From contig NW_026570223.1 in NCBI RefSeq assembly GCF_019649055.1, positions 434,001-498,000 on the forward strand: a stretch of 64,000 nucleotides of DNA. Direction: 5' to 3'. How positions within the stretch are numbered: position 1 is the stretch's first letter; each line of letters opens with the position of its first letter. This DNA comes from Paramacrobiotus metropolitanus (lineage: Eukaryota > Tardigrada > Eutardigrada > Parachela > Macrobiotidae). A program made the translations under genes and the position numbers. A model generated the notes under the pieces. That model was not told the origin of the DNA, searched no databases, and saw only the letters and a list, made by a program, of their open reading frames with translations. This document shows, in pieces, positions 13,596 to 25,648 of the stretch.

Positions 13596-13602
13596 TTTTA
13601 TA
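13596..13602 (-). promoter_or_regulatory. Candidate TATA box of SAHS-A
   Basis: TATAAAA on the minus strand about 57 nt upstream of the SAHS-A ATG, in a position matching the clearer TATA boxes of SAHS-C, F and G. The surrounding DNA is AT-rich, so a chance match is possible. Confidence 0.45.
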
Positions 13603-14162
13603 ATTATTACGAACACCCCTGTGCGTATCAAAAGACTGTAATATGGGATACTGCGTATAAATTTTTCTGCTTTGCCGGCTACCATATTATTTATTACAAG
13701 CATTTGGCCCAGGAACCCGTGACCTTTGCTCTGCTCTAATCAGATCATCCGATCGGCTGTAAGATATATTTTACCCTAGTTATTTGAGTTCCTAAAGTTT
13801 ACAAGCATTGACAACTACAAAAAATTCTATTTCCGCGGCGTGTTTTAAACCGGCCAGTTCATTTTATTTTTACCGACGCATTTCTGGTTTATCGCTTCTT
13901 CTGATCGTCTGAGCTGTCTAACGTGTACTCGTATCCCCGTAATAAGTACATTTGCACACGAAAAGGATTTCTAATATCTAGATGTATGTTATGGTACGAG
14001 AACTGATACATAATTAACGCAAAGTAAACAAGCGGTTATGGTCATGCATTTCACGCACACTGGTAGTCCACAATTACGATAAAACTTATCAGCAGCTTTC
14101 TGACATTAGGAGCGTTGTATAATTAAAATTAGCTCGTTATTATTTTAATAACATGGAACAAA

Positions 14163-15868
14163 TCAGGTATTGGATGGCTTAGACGTGGCTTTCGCAAACC
14201 ATCGCTTGGCTTCCACGTTGTCCACTTTGTAAGTTTTAACGAGCTGCTCGCCTTCCACATGGTAGGTGTCATGCACTACTTTGTCCTTAGCCGGCACTTT
14301 CACTTCCACGTGCAAATCTTTGTTTTCCTCCGTGTACTTATACTGCAAACAAAAAAAAAGATAAAATTAGTGATGTAAATTAAGCATCCGTATGTAAAGT
14401 ACATATTTATTGCACTTGTACAACATGAAAATGATCTAAGTTGCAGATTGCCTTTTTGTATTCAACTACTCTACGGTATTTTGGAAACATCGCTGTTTGC
14501 ACAAAGTATGTCTTTACAGGTGCCCCGAAAAAAGGTTGAACCCTGATTTATTTAAGTTAGTTCGATTATGGCGGTTTTGTAAATTTCTTGTGCTGTACTT
14601 ACTACTTAATTATGGGATACAGAACAACTAGAATATGGCTTAAGGATAAGATTAATACGTAATTTTAAATTTTGTCATTAATAACAATGCAATCTTTGGA
14701 TGCTGAATCACTGACTATCCCTACACGCGCTAGCTTCCGGTGGTTGTCAACGAATTTTGATATATACCTTGAATTCGGTGTTGTTCCACGTAAGGGTTCC
14801 TTCCTCTCCTAGTTTGAATTCCACAAATTTCTTGAAGTCTTTTTCTGTGACCGCAATGCCGTGATGGAAATGGTCATCTTCCTTCCAGAATTTATGGTAT
14901 ACCTTGTTGTCGGCTCCGTAATGCGCCAAACCTTTGAATACGCTTTGATGTCGTGATTTAACAGACACAATATATGATATACATATAATTATACCTATAT
15001 ATAACTACGAGTATATTTTTTTATAGTGTACAATACCGTAGCGTACAATAGTTTTTTATAGTGTACAATATTGTACGGTATGTACCAAGATGTTTGATAA
15101 AGTTTTCAAAATTTTCATGGCGACCGTCAATGGATTCCCATCTGCCGATCCACGGATGCGCAGGATCAGCAGCAATATCTTTGGGATCGTTTTGCCCATG
15201 GCCAATAACACACGCAATCAGGCCTGCAAAGTTGAATAAATAAGAACGGCAACGTGCACCTTCAAATGATCCGCGATTTTGCATACTTTATTGGTGAAAA
15301 GCGAAGTTCCTAATGGAAATCTGATCCATCTGTATATACGTACTCGTAAATCCAATGGCACAGCACAAAACCCCACAATGAATACTTCTTAGACCGCAAC
15401 TACAGATACAAAATATCCTCGCACATTTATGCCAGAAGATCGAATAAAATTAATACTGGTATCGAAAACAGTTTTATTAATGTAAGAAATGTAACATGAT
15501 CGCATCTTGCGCTCTTACCAGCCTTCATTTTATGCACGCTGCGCACAACTTTGCGTCTCAACAACTCAATTATTTATATATACGTACTTAACATACATAA
15601 TATTACATAAATAAAGCAAAAAGTAAAAAAATAAAGAAAATAAAATTAATTTTTATTCGGCTTTATTATAGGTGTATGGTGTACATACTTCGAACAATAA
15701 TCACCATTGTATGCCTGTACCTTGAGTTAACAAGTTTCCCGCTAAAGAAACATATACTCACTGCCCTTTGTAGCTTCTGTATTATGCAAAAATAAGCGTA
15801 ATTTCAAAACCCTTCACATCGTATAACAAGCAAGCCTTACCGAATATTATAGCGAAAGTACCGTACAT
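14163..15868 (-). CDS. SAHS: SAHS-B, secretory abundant heat-soluble protein
   Basis: Proposed CDS: complement(join(14163..14342,14768..14931,15086..15223,15841..15868)), 169 aa. The start exon encodes MYGTFAIIF, then exon 2 gives LIACVIGHGQ, so the signal peptide spans intron 1. Family signatures: HPWIGRWESIDGRHENFENF, KVYHKFWKEDDHFHHGIAV, EFKLGEEGTLTWNNTEFK, YKYTEENKDLHVEVKVP, YHVEGEQLVKTYKV and AKRWFAKATSKPS. Intron phases are 1, 1, 0. Intron 1 is long (about 620 bp). No clear TATA box was found at the expected distance. The product should be secreted and bind small hydrophobic ligands or stabilise extracellular material during drying; the function is taken from the family. Confidence 0.92.
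15010..15078 (+). repeat. Short tandem repeat in SAHS-B intron 2
   Basis: The unit ttttttatagtgtacaata, followed by ccgta-type spacers, occurs twice side by side. It has no coding content. Confidence 0.7.
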
Positions 15869-17587
15869 CTTCGATCTGAATCAGGGTGGTATTGTATCAA
15901 ATATCAATAAATGTTCAATCCGTGGATGTGCTACAAAGACTTTTCTGAAATATAAATCCTTCTACAGCTAGAGTAGTACTCGTAGGGATTCACGGCAGTC
16001 GTATATACGTTTTTAAAATTGTGCCGGGTAATTCACAAGGTAACTCTATGATCTTTTCTCCCCGTAATCAAATGTTACATCGTCTAAAAAAGCAAGACAG
16101 AGACCAAATTCAACTTAAGGTTTAAAGGTCAGTCGTGCATAAATTACCAGTTAAGTACATATGGCTAAAGATTTTTCACGGAAGTGCATTCTTGTAAATA
16201 TTCCATTTTTCATGTACTGTTAATGAAATTGCTTTACCTTATATATATGCGAAAATCAGGAGTGTTAAATAATAGTAAGCAACTTTTGTTAATTTTTATT
16301 TATTTGTTCTCACATGCGTTATTTTGTATCGTATATCCTTATTATAAATATTAAAGATGTACAAAAATTTGTGCGTAGACGAATTGCATGTGTTAACTGC
16401 TTTGACCTGCCGTTGCGCATTTTTTACGAAATATTCGCAGTATATGAACGGGATTTAAGAATGTTGATTAATGAGGTGCCATTATTAAAATGGACTAGGT
16501 TAACCGCTAAGTCCTCTGCATCTGTATTACCTATATGACATAGTCCATCTGGAATTACTGATTGGCATTCTTAGTGCTAATATCTTAAAGTTATAAATGT
16601 AGGTAATAGTGAGATATAATAATATACAGTACGTGCAAATTGCAATTAGAGTATACTACTCTAATGGTACATAAGTACAATACATAATTGGCTGTTCCAG
16701 GATCCGGATTGTGTTCCAGTTATTTGAAAATATATAAGCACTTGCGCAAACCGTTGAAAAATTACAATCAGTACTTCTACCTCTTATAAAACTCTTACAA
16801 ATAGTTAGTAGCGGTACAATCACTTGTACAAAAACGGAATGATTTAGGAAAGTTTTCTCTTGCCTGATATTTTTGCGTACAGAGTATAACTGCGTTTTAG
16901 AGTATCTTCAAATAGCAGGAATTCAGATAACGTTGCCACTTCTCTGTTCAAAAACATTAACCGCTTAAATAGAATTTTGACGAAATTGCATTTGAGTTGT
17001 TTGATTTGATTTGTGATGATATATTTTGCGAGTAGCCAAGCCCGTAAACGTGCACTCTCACATATTCTTATTCTAAATTTGTAAATTTGATTGTTGTATC
17101 CCAAATTTTTGCACATAAAAAATTTACTTTGGAGAAGACGCAATGTTATTTAGAATTTCGCACATCATCATAAGTATTTCTGACCAACTACATGTATGAA
17201 TACACATAAAAATGCCTTTCTACAATAATTTCACAAGTTATTCTCATCACAAAAGAAAAGCCGGAACCTATGTATTTTGCCCTTCTTGTGGTGACTGGCG
17301 AGATTGCAGTAAGCGTTAAGGCAGTAACCATTAGCGTAGCTTCTCATAATTTCCTTGTTATTTTATTTTTGAAACAATATTTCAATTCCGTTGTTCTTTG
17401 GGATTCATATACCGTCACAGATTTGTGGCTCTGGACAAAAAAATTGTTCTCTGTTTTTAAATCATCGGACTGGCGTTATTCTCATATAACTTTACACATA
17501 ATTCCAGCAAAACATCAAAACAAATTTACAGAGCTAGTACGAGAAAGAAATGCATAGTTGAGAAACCGAGACTGTGCCATAATGGAT
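15869..17587. other. Intergenic, SAHS-B to SAHS-C
   Basis: AT-rich spacer holding the SAHS-B promoter and the SAHS-C 3' UTR. I see no additional exon with SAHS motifs and no other recognisable gene. Confidence 0.5.
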
Positions 17588-19140
17588 TTAGGCATTGGCT
17601 GGTTTGGAAACGGCCTTCTTGAACCATTTCTTGGCCTTGACATCGCCGACGGTGTAGGATTTGACCAGCTCTTCGCCTTCCACATGGTACACGTCGTGGA
17701 TGGTGACGCCCTTGGCGGGGATTTTAACGTCGACATGCAGATCCTTGTCTTTCTCAGAGTAAGTAATCTGCAATATTATAGCCCATGTTTAAAAGCCTGC
17801 TGCTTGGTACTGTCTTTATAGTAGGAATTCAGATGTATTAAATTAGCTTTATAACCGATTATTCGGTCATGTTATGGTAATTTATCAACGTTAATCCATC
17901 GTAAAATGCTAGAGGAACCAGTATATGCAAAATAATGTAGAACTCTAAACTACAGCAAACTGTTTTTCAGAGCTTTACACGCTGAGCTGTATACCTGGGG
18001 TTACTGTACAAAATAAGCGCATTACTTAACATGTTTTTGCTTACTTTGAATTCGGTGTTGTTGAAGGTCAGACTCTGCTCTTCGCCGAACTTGAACTGGA
18101 CGAACTTCTTCAGCTGCTTGTCAGGAACAGCCAGACCGTGATGGAAGTGATCTCCCTCTTTCCAGAGTTTATGGTAGACTTTTTGGTTTCCGCCATATTG
18201 AGGAGCATCTAATCAACAGCAAGGAAAATGGATAACAAATCAATGTTATAATTGTACTGCTTCAGCATAACCCGGCAAAATAACAGGTTAAAGGAAGTAT
18301 AAACGATTCAAATTAAAATTAATAATAGTACTATTTCCCAATACTGCTTTTGGAATCGTTAATCGCCAATCATAAGATTGTTAATTAACGTATCAACATC
18401 ATTACGTACAATATCTGCATGTGACTATGCATTGGCATATAATGAGTACGCAGTACGCAGCAGTACCAGTACATAACAGTACGCAGAAACATAAAAGGTC
18501 ACGCTTACTGTATTATGCTAAGTAAGTTTAAGAGCAGTCAAATAAAATGAATTATAGTTAAAAAATATATAAATATGTTAAAAATATCTGATTATAATGG
18601 TGGATGTATTTTCAAATATTGTCATGATACAGTTATCCTGAATGCCATACCGAGTTTGGCAACGAGGTTGTCGAAGTTCTCCTGACGTCCGTCGATCGAT
18701 TCCCATTTGCCGATCCATGGGTGCTCTGGATCCGGGGCAATTTCTTTGGGGTCGTTGCCGTGCGCTTCATGGTGGTCAGCGACAACGAAGGCCGCCAAAC
18801 CTGCAACACAGCACAACACATTAAGACACGCGCTACAACTAACTTCAGATATCGTAAAATTCTGAGACACAATGATTTAATGAAATATTATCGTAAAATC
18901 TCGGCTGATCAATTCTAAAAAAACTATTATTAAATTACTGGTATTAAAAAAATAGCAAACGAAACAATATTTCTGCAACCAAAAATGGTCTAAGATATAT
19001 AGATCCGGCTATAGGTCTTTAAATTATAAAAAAAATTTATCGTTGGAAAAATGTACGAAATGTCAAAGTCAATATAAGGAGTGGAGCAGTATGTAATACA
19101 AGATAGACTCACCCAGGATTATAACAGCGAGGTAAGACAT
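17588..19140 (-). CDS. SAHS: SAHS-C, secretory abundant heat-soluble protein
   Basis: Proposed CDS: complement(join(17588..17767,18045..18208,18651..18800,19113..19140)), 173 aa. The start exon encodes MSYLAVIIL; exon 2 continues GLAAFVVADHHEAHGNDP. Core motifs: HPWIGKWESIDGRQENFDN, QKVYHKLWKEGDHFHHGLAV, FNNTEFK, ITYSEKDKDLHVDVKIP, YHVEGEELVKSYTVGDV and KAKKWFKKAVSKPANA. The exons are noticeably more GC-rich and codon-biased (many -C codons) than those of its neighbours, consistent with high expression. A TATA box lies 90 nt upstream of the ATG. Intron phases are 1, 1, 0. The His-rich start of the mature protein (DHHEAHG) is specific to this copy. Confidence 0.93.
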
Positions 19141-19229
19141 TGTGCACAGCGAAGGAACGTCAAAGAAAACTAGACAACCTTTTACAAGACTATCACAGCG
19201 GTAATTTGACGGCGGGACAGCAGCCGGTC

Positions 19230-19236
19230 TTTTATA
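19230..19236 (-). promoter_or_regulatory. TATA box of SAHS-C
   Basis: CTATAAAAGACCGG on the minus strand, about 90 nt upstream of the start codon in a GC-richer context (GGCTGCTGTCCCGCC follows). This leaves room for a short 5' UTR. Confidence 0.65.
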
Positions 19237-21210
19237 GGTAAAAAATTTAGGCTAACCTGTCTAGATGGTGCAGATCATGCGTTCCACTTCGGGTGTCCTT
19301 TCGCACCAGGGCTTATCGAGCAGCGGAAATCGTGAGAGGAATTTGGCGAAAACATCCATTTTTTGCAAATCAATCGAGGCAACCGATCCAAGGTTGAACT
19401 GCAGCAGAAGCAATGATAAGCCCCGCTCCAGCAATTGTAGCATGGCCACCATGGTCGATCATCACGGAAAAATGCGTGATCACAAATCGCGATTGTCGGG
19501 GTGCAAAGGACACTATCGTTGTAAATAAACAAGAAGAAAAAGAATAATCAAGGCTCAACGCCCTCCTGCCAAACTTAAATAATTTTTTCGTACTTTTCGT
19601 TTTGTTCTTGCCGGAAAATCAGCATTATTATTATCATAATTGTAATATTATCAGCAGAACGAAGATTACCGCTTCTAAGAGCCTGGTGTAAAGCTGCGTA
19701 GGAGAGCGATGTTTCTGTAGTCTATAGGGTTACCTGATTATGCTTTTTATACAATTTTGCATTTTCTGTTTTTAAAAAAACCGCAAGATTTATTGGAAGT
19801 AAAATTGACCCTTTCGAGGCCGGTTTTGTCTAAGTAAAAGATTCCAAAAAGTGCTTGTGATGTGTACGTTTATAACATGGTTTGCAAGAGTACTCGTATC
19901 AATGGGGAAAAGGTAAACGATTTAATGTACTCCACTTTTTAAACTGATTGCTAACCAGCTTACTATAGCTGCAAATCCCAGCACGGCAGTAATAAATTTG
20001 AAAATACTGTACTCGTACCCTCGTTTTGAAACGTATGTTTTTTAAGCTTGTCTGATATCAAGTGACCAGAGTAGTTTTAATTTGCGAGTAAGTGCTGAAT
20101 GGAGAAAGTTTTCGAGTGAAAAATTTACGCAGCCCTAGCTACGCAACGACTAAATTTGAGGAAAATTGTAAATAATTTAAATCTTTACTTTAATCAAATT
20201 ATGTACATTGGCGAGCTTCGCTCAATAAAAACTTTTTTTCTCAAATTATTGTGCTTGGGAATTTACAACGTAAGATAACTTGAGTAAGTTTGTCTGTAGC
20301 ATCGTGTGTAGTGTCTAGTAAAAAATGTTTGTATCGTCTTTTCCTAACCTTGGACTGAAATATGCGTACTCTAGCTGTGGAAGTTGGAAATATTATAGGC
20401 CGGCTGGAATAGCGTTACGCCGTACGCGTAGTTTTTATCAGGCGGTCCCATCGAACGAGAAGCTTATTTTGAACTTCCGGGATAGCTAATGTATATCCAC
20501 AGCTATCACTGAAATACGGATGAGAAAACATTTCCTGACTTCCAAAGTTTCATCGGATTACGCACGAGTCCTCCTTGTACAAGCATAGACAGCGAGCAAA
20601 TAACATTGCTAATATAGCGGATAATTACTCCAACCTGCTTCTCGTATATGGAACTGCATTATGCCCAAAAAAAAAGAACCATTAAGAACAAATAGGCCTT
20701 CAGCATTAAAATTGACAAACTGTGCCGTCTGTGCGCTTAATTTAATTACATTAAAACTCATATATGCTGAATGCCTAACTAAAAGACGATGAATATACAA
20801 ACTGTACAAACCCAGCTACGTGTTACTTTTTTACAATTTTAGTTAGCGTAAGTGATATGCGAAATGGGTTTACTACGTTCACACACTTTTTAATTGCTAG
20901 AATTTGTGTTCAAATGGAGAATTATTGTTTTGAATTGTGTATTGTTCGTTTTTCCTCCTCTTCTGTTTTTGAACGCAAAAAAATGTCGGCCGGAAAATGA
21001 AAAAGAATAAAAAATATTTATATTTATAAATACATTTGCAGTTGTTACAGCACGGCAAAAACGTGTAACGAGGACTACCGCAGATTATTGTTTCACTGGC
21101 TGCTTGTGCAGTTGGTACATGTACATACAGTACAATCATACAAGTAACAAAAAATAATATGAATTAACAACTGCAAATATGCAGATTTGTCTTGCCCAGC
21201 TGTTGTACAA
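19237..21210. other. Intergenic, SAHS-C to SAHS-D
   Basis: Contains the upstream region of SAHS-C and downstream region of SAHS-D. Short frames on both strands at 19260-19560 overlap each other and show no domain. Nothing else was recognised. Confidence 0.5.
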
Positions 21211-22350
21211 TTAAGGAGATTTCACTGGACTTGGCGATGTTCTCCGGAACCACCGCTTGGCTTCCCATGTGCCTCTTGTAAATGTTTTCACCAGTTCATC
21301 GCCCACCACATGATACTTGTCATGAAATTTGCTATTTTTCTTTGGTACATTCACTGTAGCGTGTAAATCACCATTTTCCTCGGTATATGTAAACTGCAAC
21401 GAAACACAGCATTTATAATTATGTATACTAAAATATACATACAGATAGCTCATTATTCCATTTGCAAATTAATTAAACCGATAACCAACAGATCTGTAAA
21501 CTTCTCAGTCCTTGCGGGATTAATTATGCTTCTGATGGGATACTTCTGATGATATATATTTCAACGAATCCCTGCATAAGAATTCGAAAGCGGCTATGGT
21601 TCTGCTGCCTTAGTGAGGATAAAAGAACTACAAGATTAATTTGTGTATACCCGATATTCTGTGCCGTTAACATTGAGTGTTGCTTCTTGTCCCAACGTAA
21701 ACTGGAATACGGCTTGAAAATTCCGCTCGGGAACAGCCACCGCATGATGAAACTGGCCACCTTCCTTCCACAGATGCCGGTACACTCTCACATTGCCGCC
21801 TTCGATATAGTGCGGAGCATCTAGCGTAACCATGCGGAATTCATAATTAATTCATTACACAAGGCCCGGCTTGCGCGTGGATAAAAAACAACGTACTTAT
21901 AATTATCGCTAGGGCTGTGCAAGTACATGTATAAGAAAAAAATAAAACAAAATCGACAGCAGCCATTACACCTACGTACATATCTGTAGTACATACTCAG
22001 GTCCTTCAACTGGTCGTCGCTGGTGGTAAATCGTCCATCCACTGATTCCCAGCTGCCAATCCACAAATGATCAGGATCCGGTTGGATGGCCTTGGGAATA
22101 GTCTGTCCTTCAATATGGGCACAACAGCACACTGTTAACCCTGTACAAAAAAAACCAATTTACTAGGTTAATTCTGAATTTCTCAGTTACAGACGCGTCT
22201 GCAAAATCTGTTGCAAGGAGATAAATGCGCTGAAAGGGACGTAAACATGAATTGCATAAAATGCCACTGGCGACCGGAAGACATTATGTGAAGTACCAAG
22301 AAAACACAGCCAACGTTACCTATGAGAATAGCCTTTCTCGCAGAGGACAT
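21211..22350 (-). CDS. SAHS: SAHS-D, divergent SAHS protein
   Basis: Proposed CDS: complement(join(21211..21393,21651..21820,21997..22140,22320..22350)), 175 aa. The start exon encodes MSSARKAILI and exon 2 GLTVCCCAHIEGQ. Motifs: DHLWIGSWESVDGRFTT, RVYRHLWKEGGQFHHAVAV, FQFTLGQEATLNVNGTEYR, FTYTEENGDLHATVNVP, YHVVGDELVKTF and EAKRWFRRTSPSPVKSP. The frame is intact with intron phases 1, 1, 0. With SAHS-E it forms a divergent pair: both have SWES instead of KWES/RWES, GQ in place of GEE, a W/R-T step after KT, and a WFRR end. Three consecutive Cys in the signal-peptide region are unusual. Confidence 0.9.
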
Positions 22351-23243
22351 CTTGTGGAAAGTTCTTTAAGGGATCTGGTGTCAGTAACTAAGAATTTTTC
22401 CACTCCGCAACATGGGAAACTGGGAATACTTACCGGGTCGTTAGTGGTGATGCGTATCAGTATCAGCCGTGTGAATCGCTAGGAGTATTGCATAAGAATG
22501 TTCAATTAATGCCGAACGACTCGCAGGAAAAGCTTAGCACGACATTTTATCAGGTCGATCTATTTAGCTACCATGCAATCTTCAAAGTCGGCAGCTTGAC
22601 TTCCGTATATTGGTCTCATAGCCAGTAACAAGTTTAATTGCAACGAAATTATTAACAAGCTTTTATTCATAAGCTTATAAAGTAAGTAAACAAACACCAA
22701 AATTTACTATTTTGAACGAGACTATTGCGAATTTTACTGTTGACGAATTTTACTATTGCTGCGGGGTGTGGAATAAAAGAGTATACGTACCTGTATAAAA
22801 TTAATTACAGTATCATATTATGATTGTACGTTGCAACTCATGCTACATAGTTGTGCATTAAGCGCTCTAAGCCAGAATCCCAGATAACGTTGTGTTATCA
22901 CAATACGTATCCTACAGAAAATAACTTTTTCTGGGTTCAAAGCGAAATGGGCGGACGGCTACCAGTCCGCAATAGCGCACCAGAAGCAATTAAAGGCCAT
23001 TGCTATCATCAAAGAACTGGGAAAGAGATTACGGCTTCATTCCGGAGAAGCCCGCTCACATGAATTTCTTCGACAGCGGCTGTCTTTAGAGATACAGCGT
23101 GGTAATGCGGTTTCTGTCATGGGCACTGTGGAGAAATGTGAAATGTTTAATGACCTTTGGTTCTCCTAAATTCGTTTAAACACATGTATAGTAATGGTTT
23201 GAATTAAAGATGGCAAAGACATTCCGCCACCAACAGGCTTCTG
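22351..23243. other. Intergenic, SAHS-D to SAHS-E
   Basis: No gene recognised. It holds the SAHS-D promoter; no clear TATA box was seen at the expected distance. Confidence 0.45.
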
Positions 23244-24485
23244 TTATGGCCGGTTCACAGAGTCCATACTGTCATTGGCAGCGTGTCCATTGTTTTCTAA
23301 GTGACTGTGATCATCGTGTCTTGGCGGTGACTCCGTTCTCCTGAACCACCGTCTAGCCTGTAGTGTCGTCCGGGTATACGTCTTCAGCAGCTCGTCTCCA
23401 TGTACTTCAAAAACATCCGTGAATGTAATGTTGCGGTTAGGGACTTGTAAGGCTCCATGGAGGATCTTGTCGTTTTCGTTGTAGACGTACTGCATACACA
23501 CGGCAATATTAAACTCCGACACTTATTATGTGCAGCGAAACAAAAAATTAGTAGCATCAATGCCTAACTCGAGCTTCACAACCAAGTTAAGAGTTTAACC
23601 TTTCTTTCGCCAATTACGAACTAATTTTGCATGATTACCTGATAAGTAATACCGTCAATGGTTACCGTTCCTGGTTGTCCTAATGCAAATCTGAACACCT
23701 CTCGCACGTTATCATCAGGAACAAGTAGACCGCTGCAGAAATACTCCTCTTCTTTCCAAAATTCCCGGTAGGTTTTTACATTGCTCCCAGCATCGGTAAT
23801 GCGCGGGTCGGTCACTGTAATATGCATCTAGTAAGGTTTGTGAGACCGTTTTAACTTACCTTTGCGTCGCCATGTACGATGTGCAATAATTACAGTCAAT
23901 ACACAATATTAATTAATGATTTACTTGTACACATACAACAATATTACATCGCCAGTGCATCGCCCAGATAATACAATGTCATATAAAATTAAGAAAACGT
24001 ACGCACACAACATAAAATTATTGTGTTATTGAAAATATTTTCCAAATTTTCGGGTGTTTACTGTTGACGTTAGGATTGGTGTCGATATTCTGGTACCGCC
24101 CATCGATGGATTCCCAGCTGCCGATCCATGGATGGTTCGGATCTAACTGAGGCTCTCTCGGGTACTGACACTCGGTTCCCAACACACACGATACTCCTGG
24201 AACATTTGGCAGTTTACGGATTATGGGGTCTAATTTCAATGCATTTTTATCAGGTTTTGGGTACCTTTCACCGCTTTTTAAGGAAAAATATCGCAGAAAA
24301 AAAAAACTTAAGCGTGGCATTTCTTAGTTTGCATTCGTGTACATTACGTATTTTGAAATACAATGTATTAACGGTCAGTTTTTCCAGACATAGATTTGAA
24401 GGATTCTCCAAACCAATACAAGCTGAAAATCATATTGGCACGGAAAATTACCTAAGGCGGAACAAAGAATGACAATAATCATCAT
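23244..24485 (-). CDS. SAHS: SAHS-E, divergent SAHS protein with C-terminal tail
   Basis: Proposed CDS: complement(join(23244..23489,23639..23814,24062..24196,24452..24485)), 196 aa, the longest of the array. The start exon encodes MMIIVILCSAL (the second Met is an alternative). The signal peptide is followed by a mature start rich in Cys, Pro and Arg. Motifs: HPWIGSWESIDGRYQNID, KTYREFWKEEEYFCSGLLV, FRFALGQPGTVTIDGITYQ, FEVHGDELLKTYTRTTLQAR and RWFRRTESPP. It departs from the family by losing the HYHH/FHH block (YFCSG here), by lacking the TEE turn, and by adding a tail of about 25 residues (RHDDHSHLENNGHAAN...) rich in His, Asp and Asn. Intron phases 1, 1, 0 are kept. It is probably functional but specialised. 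Confidence 0.86.
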
Positions 24486-25648
24486 CTAACAAATGGTAAA
24501 AAAATTAGCCAAAAAACTGGACCGTAAAGTAAAGGAAACTAAAAAAAATTACTTGAAATAGCTGTATTCTAAGTTCTTAATTGTGGAAAGCACCAAGGAA
24601 GTTATTTCGGCTGGCGTTTCTGCAGTTACTTAATGACAGAACCGTTAACTTGGCTTTCCTATCAGATACAGACGACTTTTCCTTTGCGGTTTCACTTACT
24701 AATAATCCCTAGATCTTTTACCATAATACGAGTATATACCTAATCTCCTATCGTATTACTGCTGGCAGCGCCGTTCAAGTAAGCATGACCAACATTAGAT
24801 TATGGGAGATCATAGTTGTACCACGCAAAACGGTAGCATCCAACAGGATTACAATTAAAACCAAATTTGGAGCTATCGCATGTAGGCGAGCGATTAAGGC
24901 GTTGCACAATTCGCAAAACTCATTTGTTTTGCAATATTTCAGTAAAATTTTAACGGTATCGTCGTAATACAGTAGAAACCACAACTTTATTAAAAAGCTT
25001 TACACCACGTCAGGAAGATCAAAGCAAAATCTTAGTTAGTTCCATTACTTATTTTTGGCAAGTTGTGAAATTATTCCAGCACGATGCAGTAAAACGAAAA
25101 CCTTTATGAAGGCGTCTACATTATAGCACTGCGCATTTAAGAAAGGTCAAGGTCATCCGCTTGCGGTAGATGCCTTAATGGCTGAGCGTTACAGCATCAA
25201 AGTCCACTTCATAGGCATTGGTAAATCGATAATGACTGTGCAAATTACTTTTCAAGTGTACCAGTACATTAATTACAGTAAACTCTCCTGACCAGACCGA
25301 CAGGCATATCAAGCAACAAGATCGTAACCGTAATACATCAAGATCGTGTTTGTTGACTTTTCGCTAAATAACAGATACGAGAGCCGGCATGTAATATGTA
25401 TTCAACTTAAGAGTCTTATAAAAAGCATCAAATCTTACAAAAAGCATCAAATCTCACAAGCATTGCTGCGCATGTATTCATTACGTGTACCGACAAAAAG
25501 ACATGCGTGAATTATTCAAATCGTTGTAAAGAATCAGCAGCATGTTTGCGTGAAATGCTTTGACGTAATATTGTACAGAGAAACAAACACAGCAACTATA
25601 ATTACACCATCTAATTATGTTCAGTATGTTGTACCAAAGGCCACAAAT
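24486..25648. other. Intergenic, SAHS-E to SAHS-F; left duplication boundary
   Basis: No gene recognised. From about 25295 the sequence (ccagaccgac..., caagatcgtaacc..., gctaaataa) becomes homologous to 31905 onward. This is the left edge of the duplicated block that includes SAHS-F. Confidence 0.6.
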
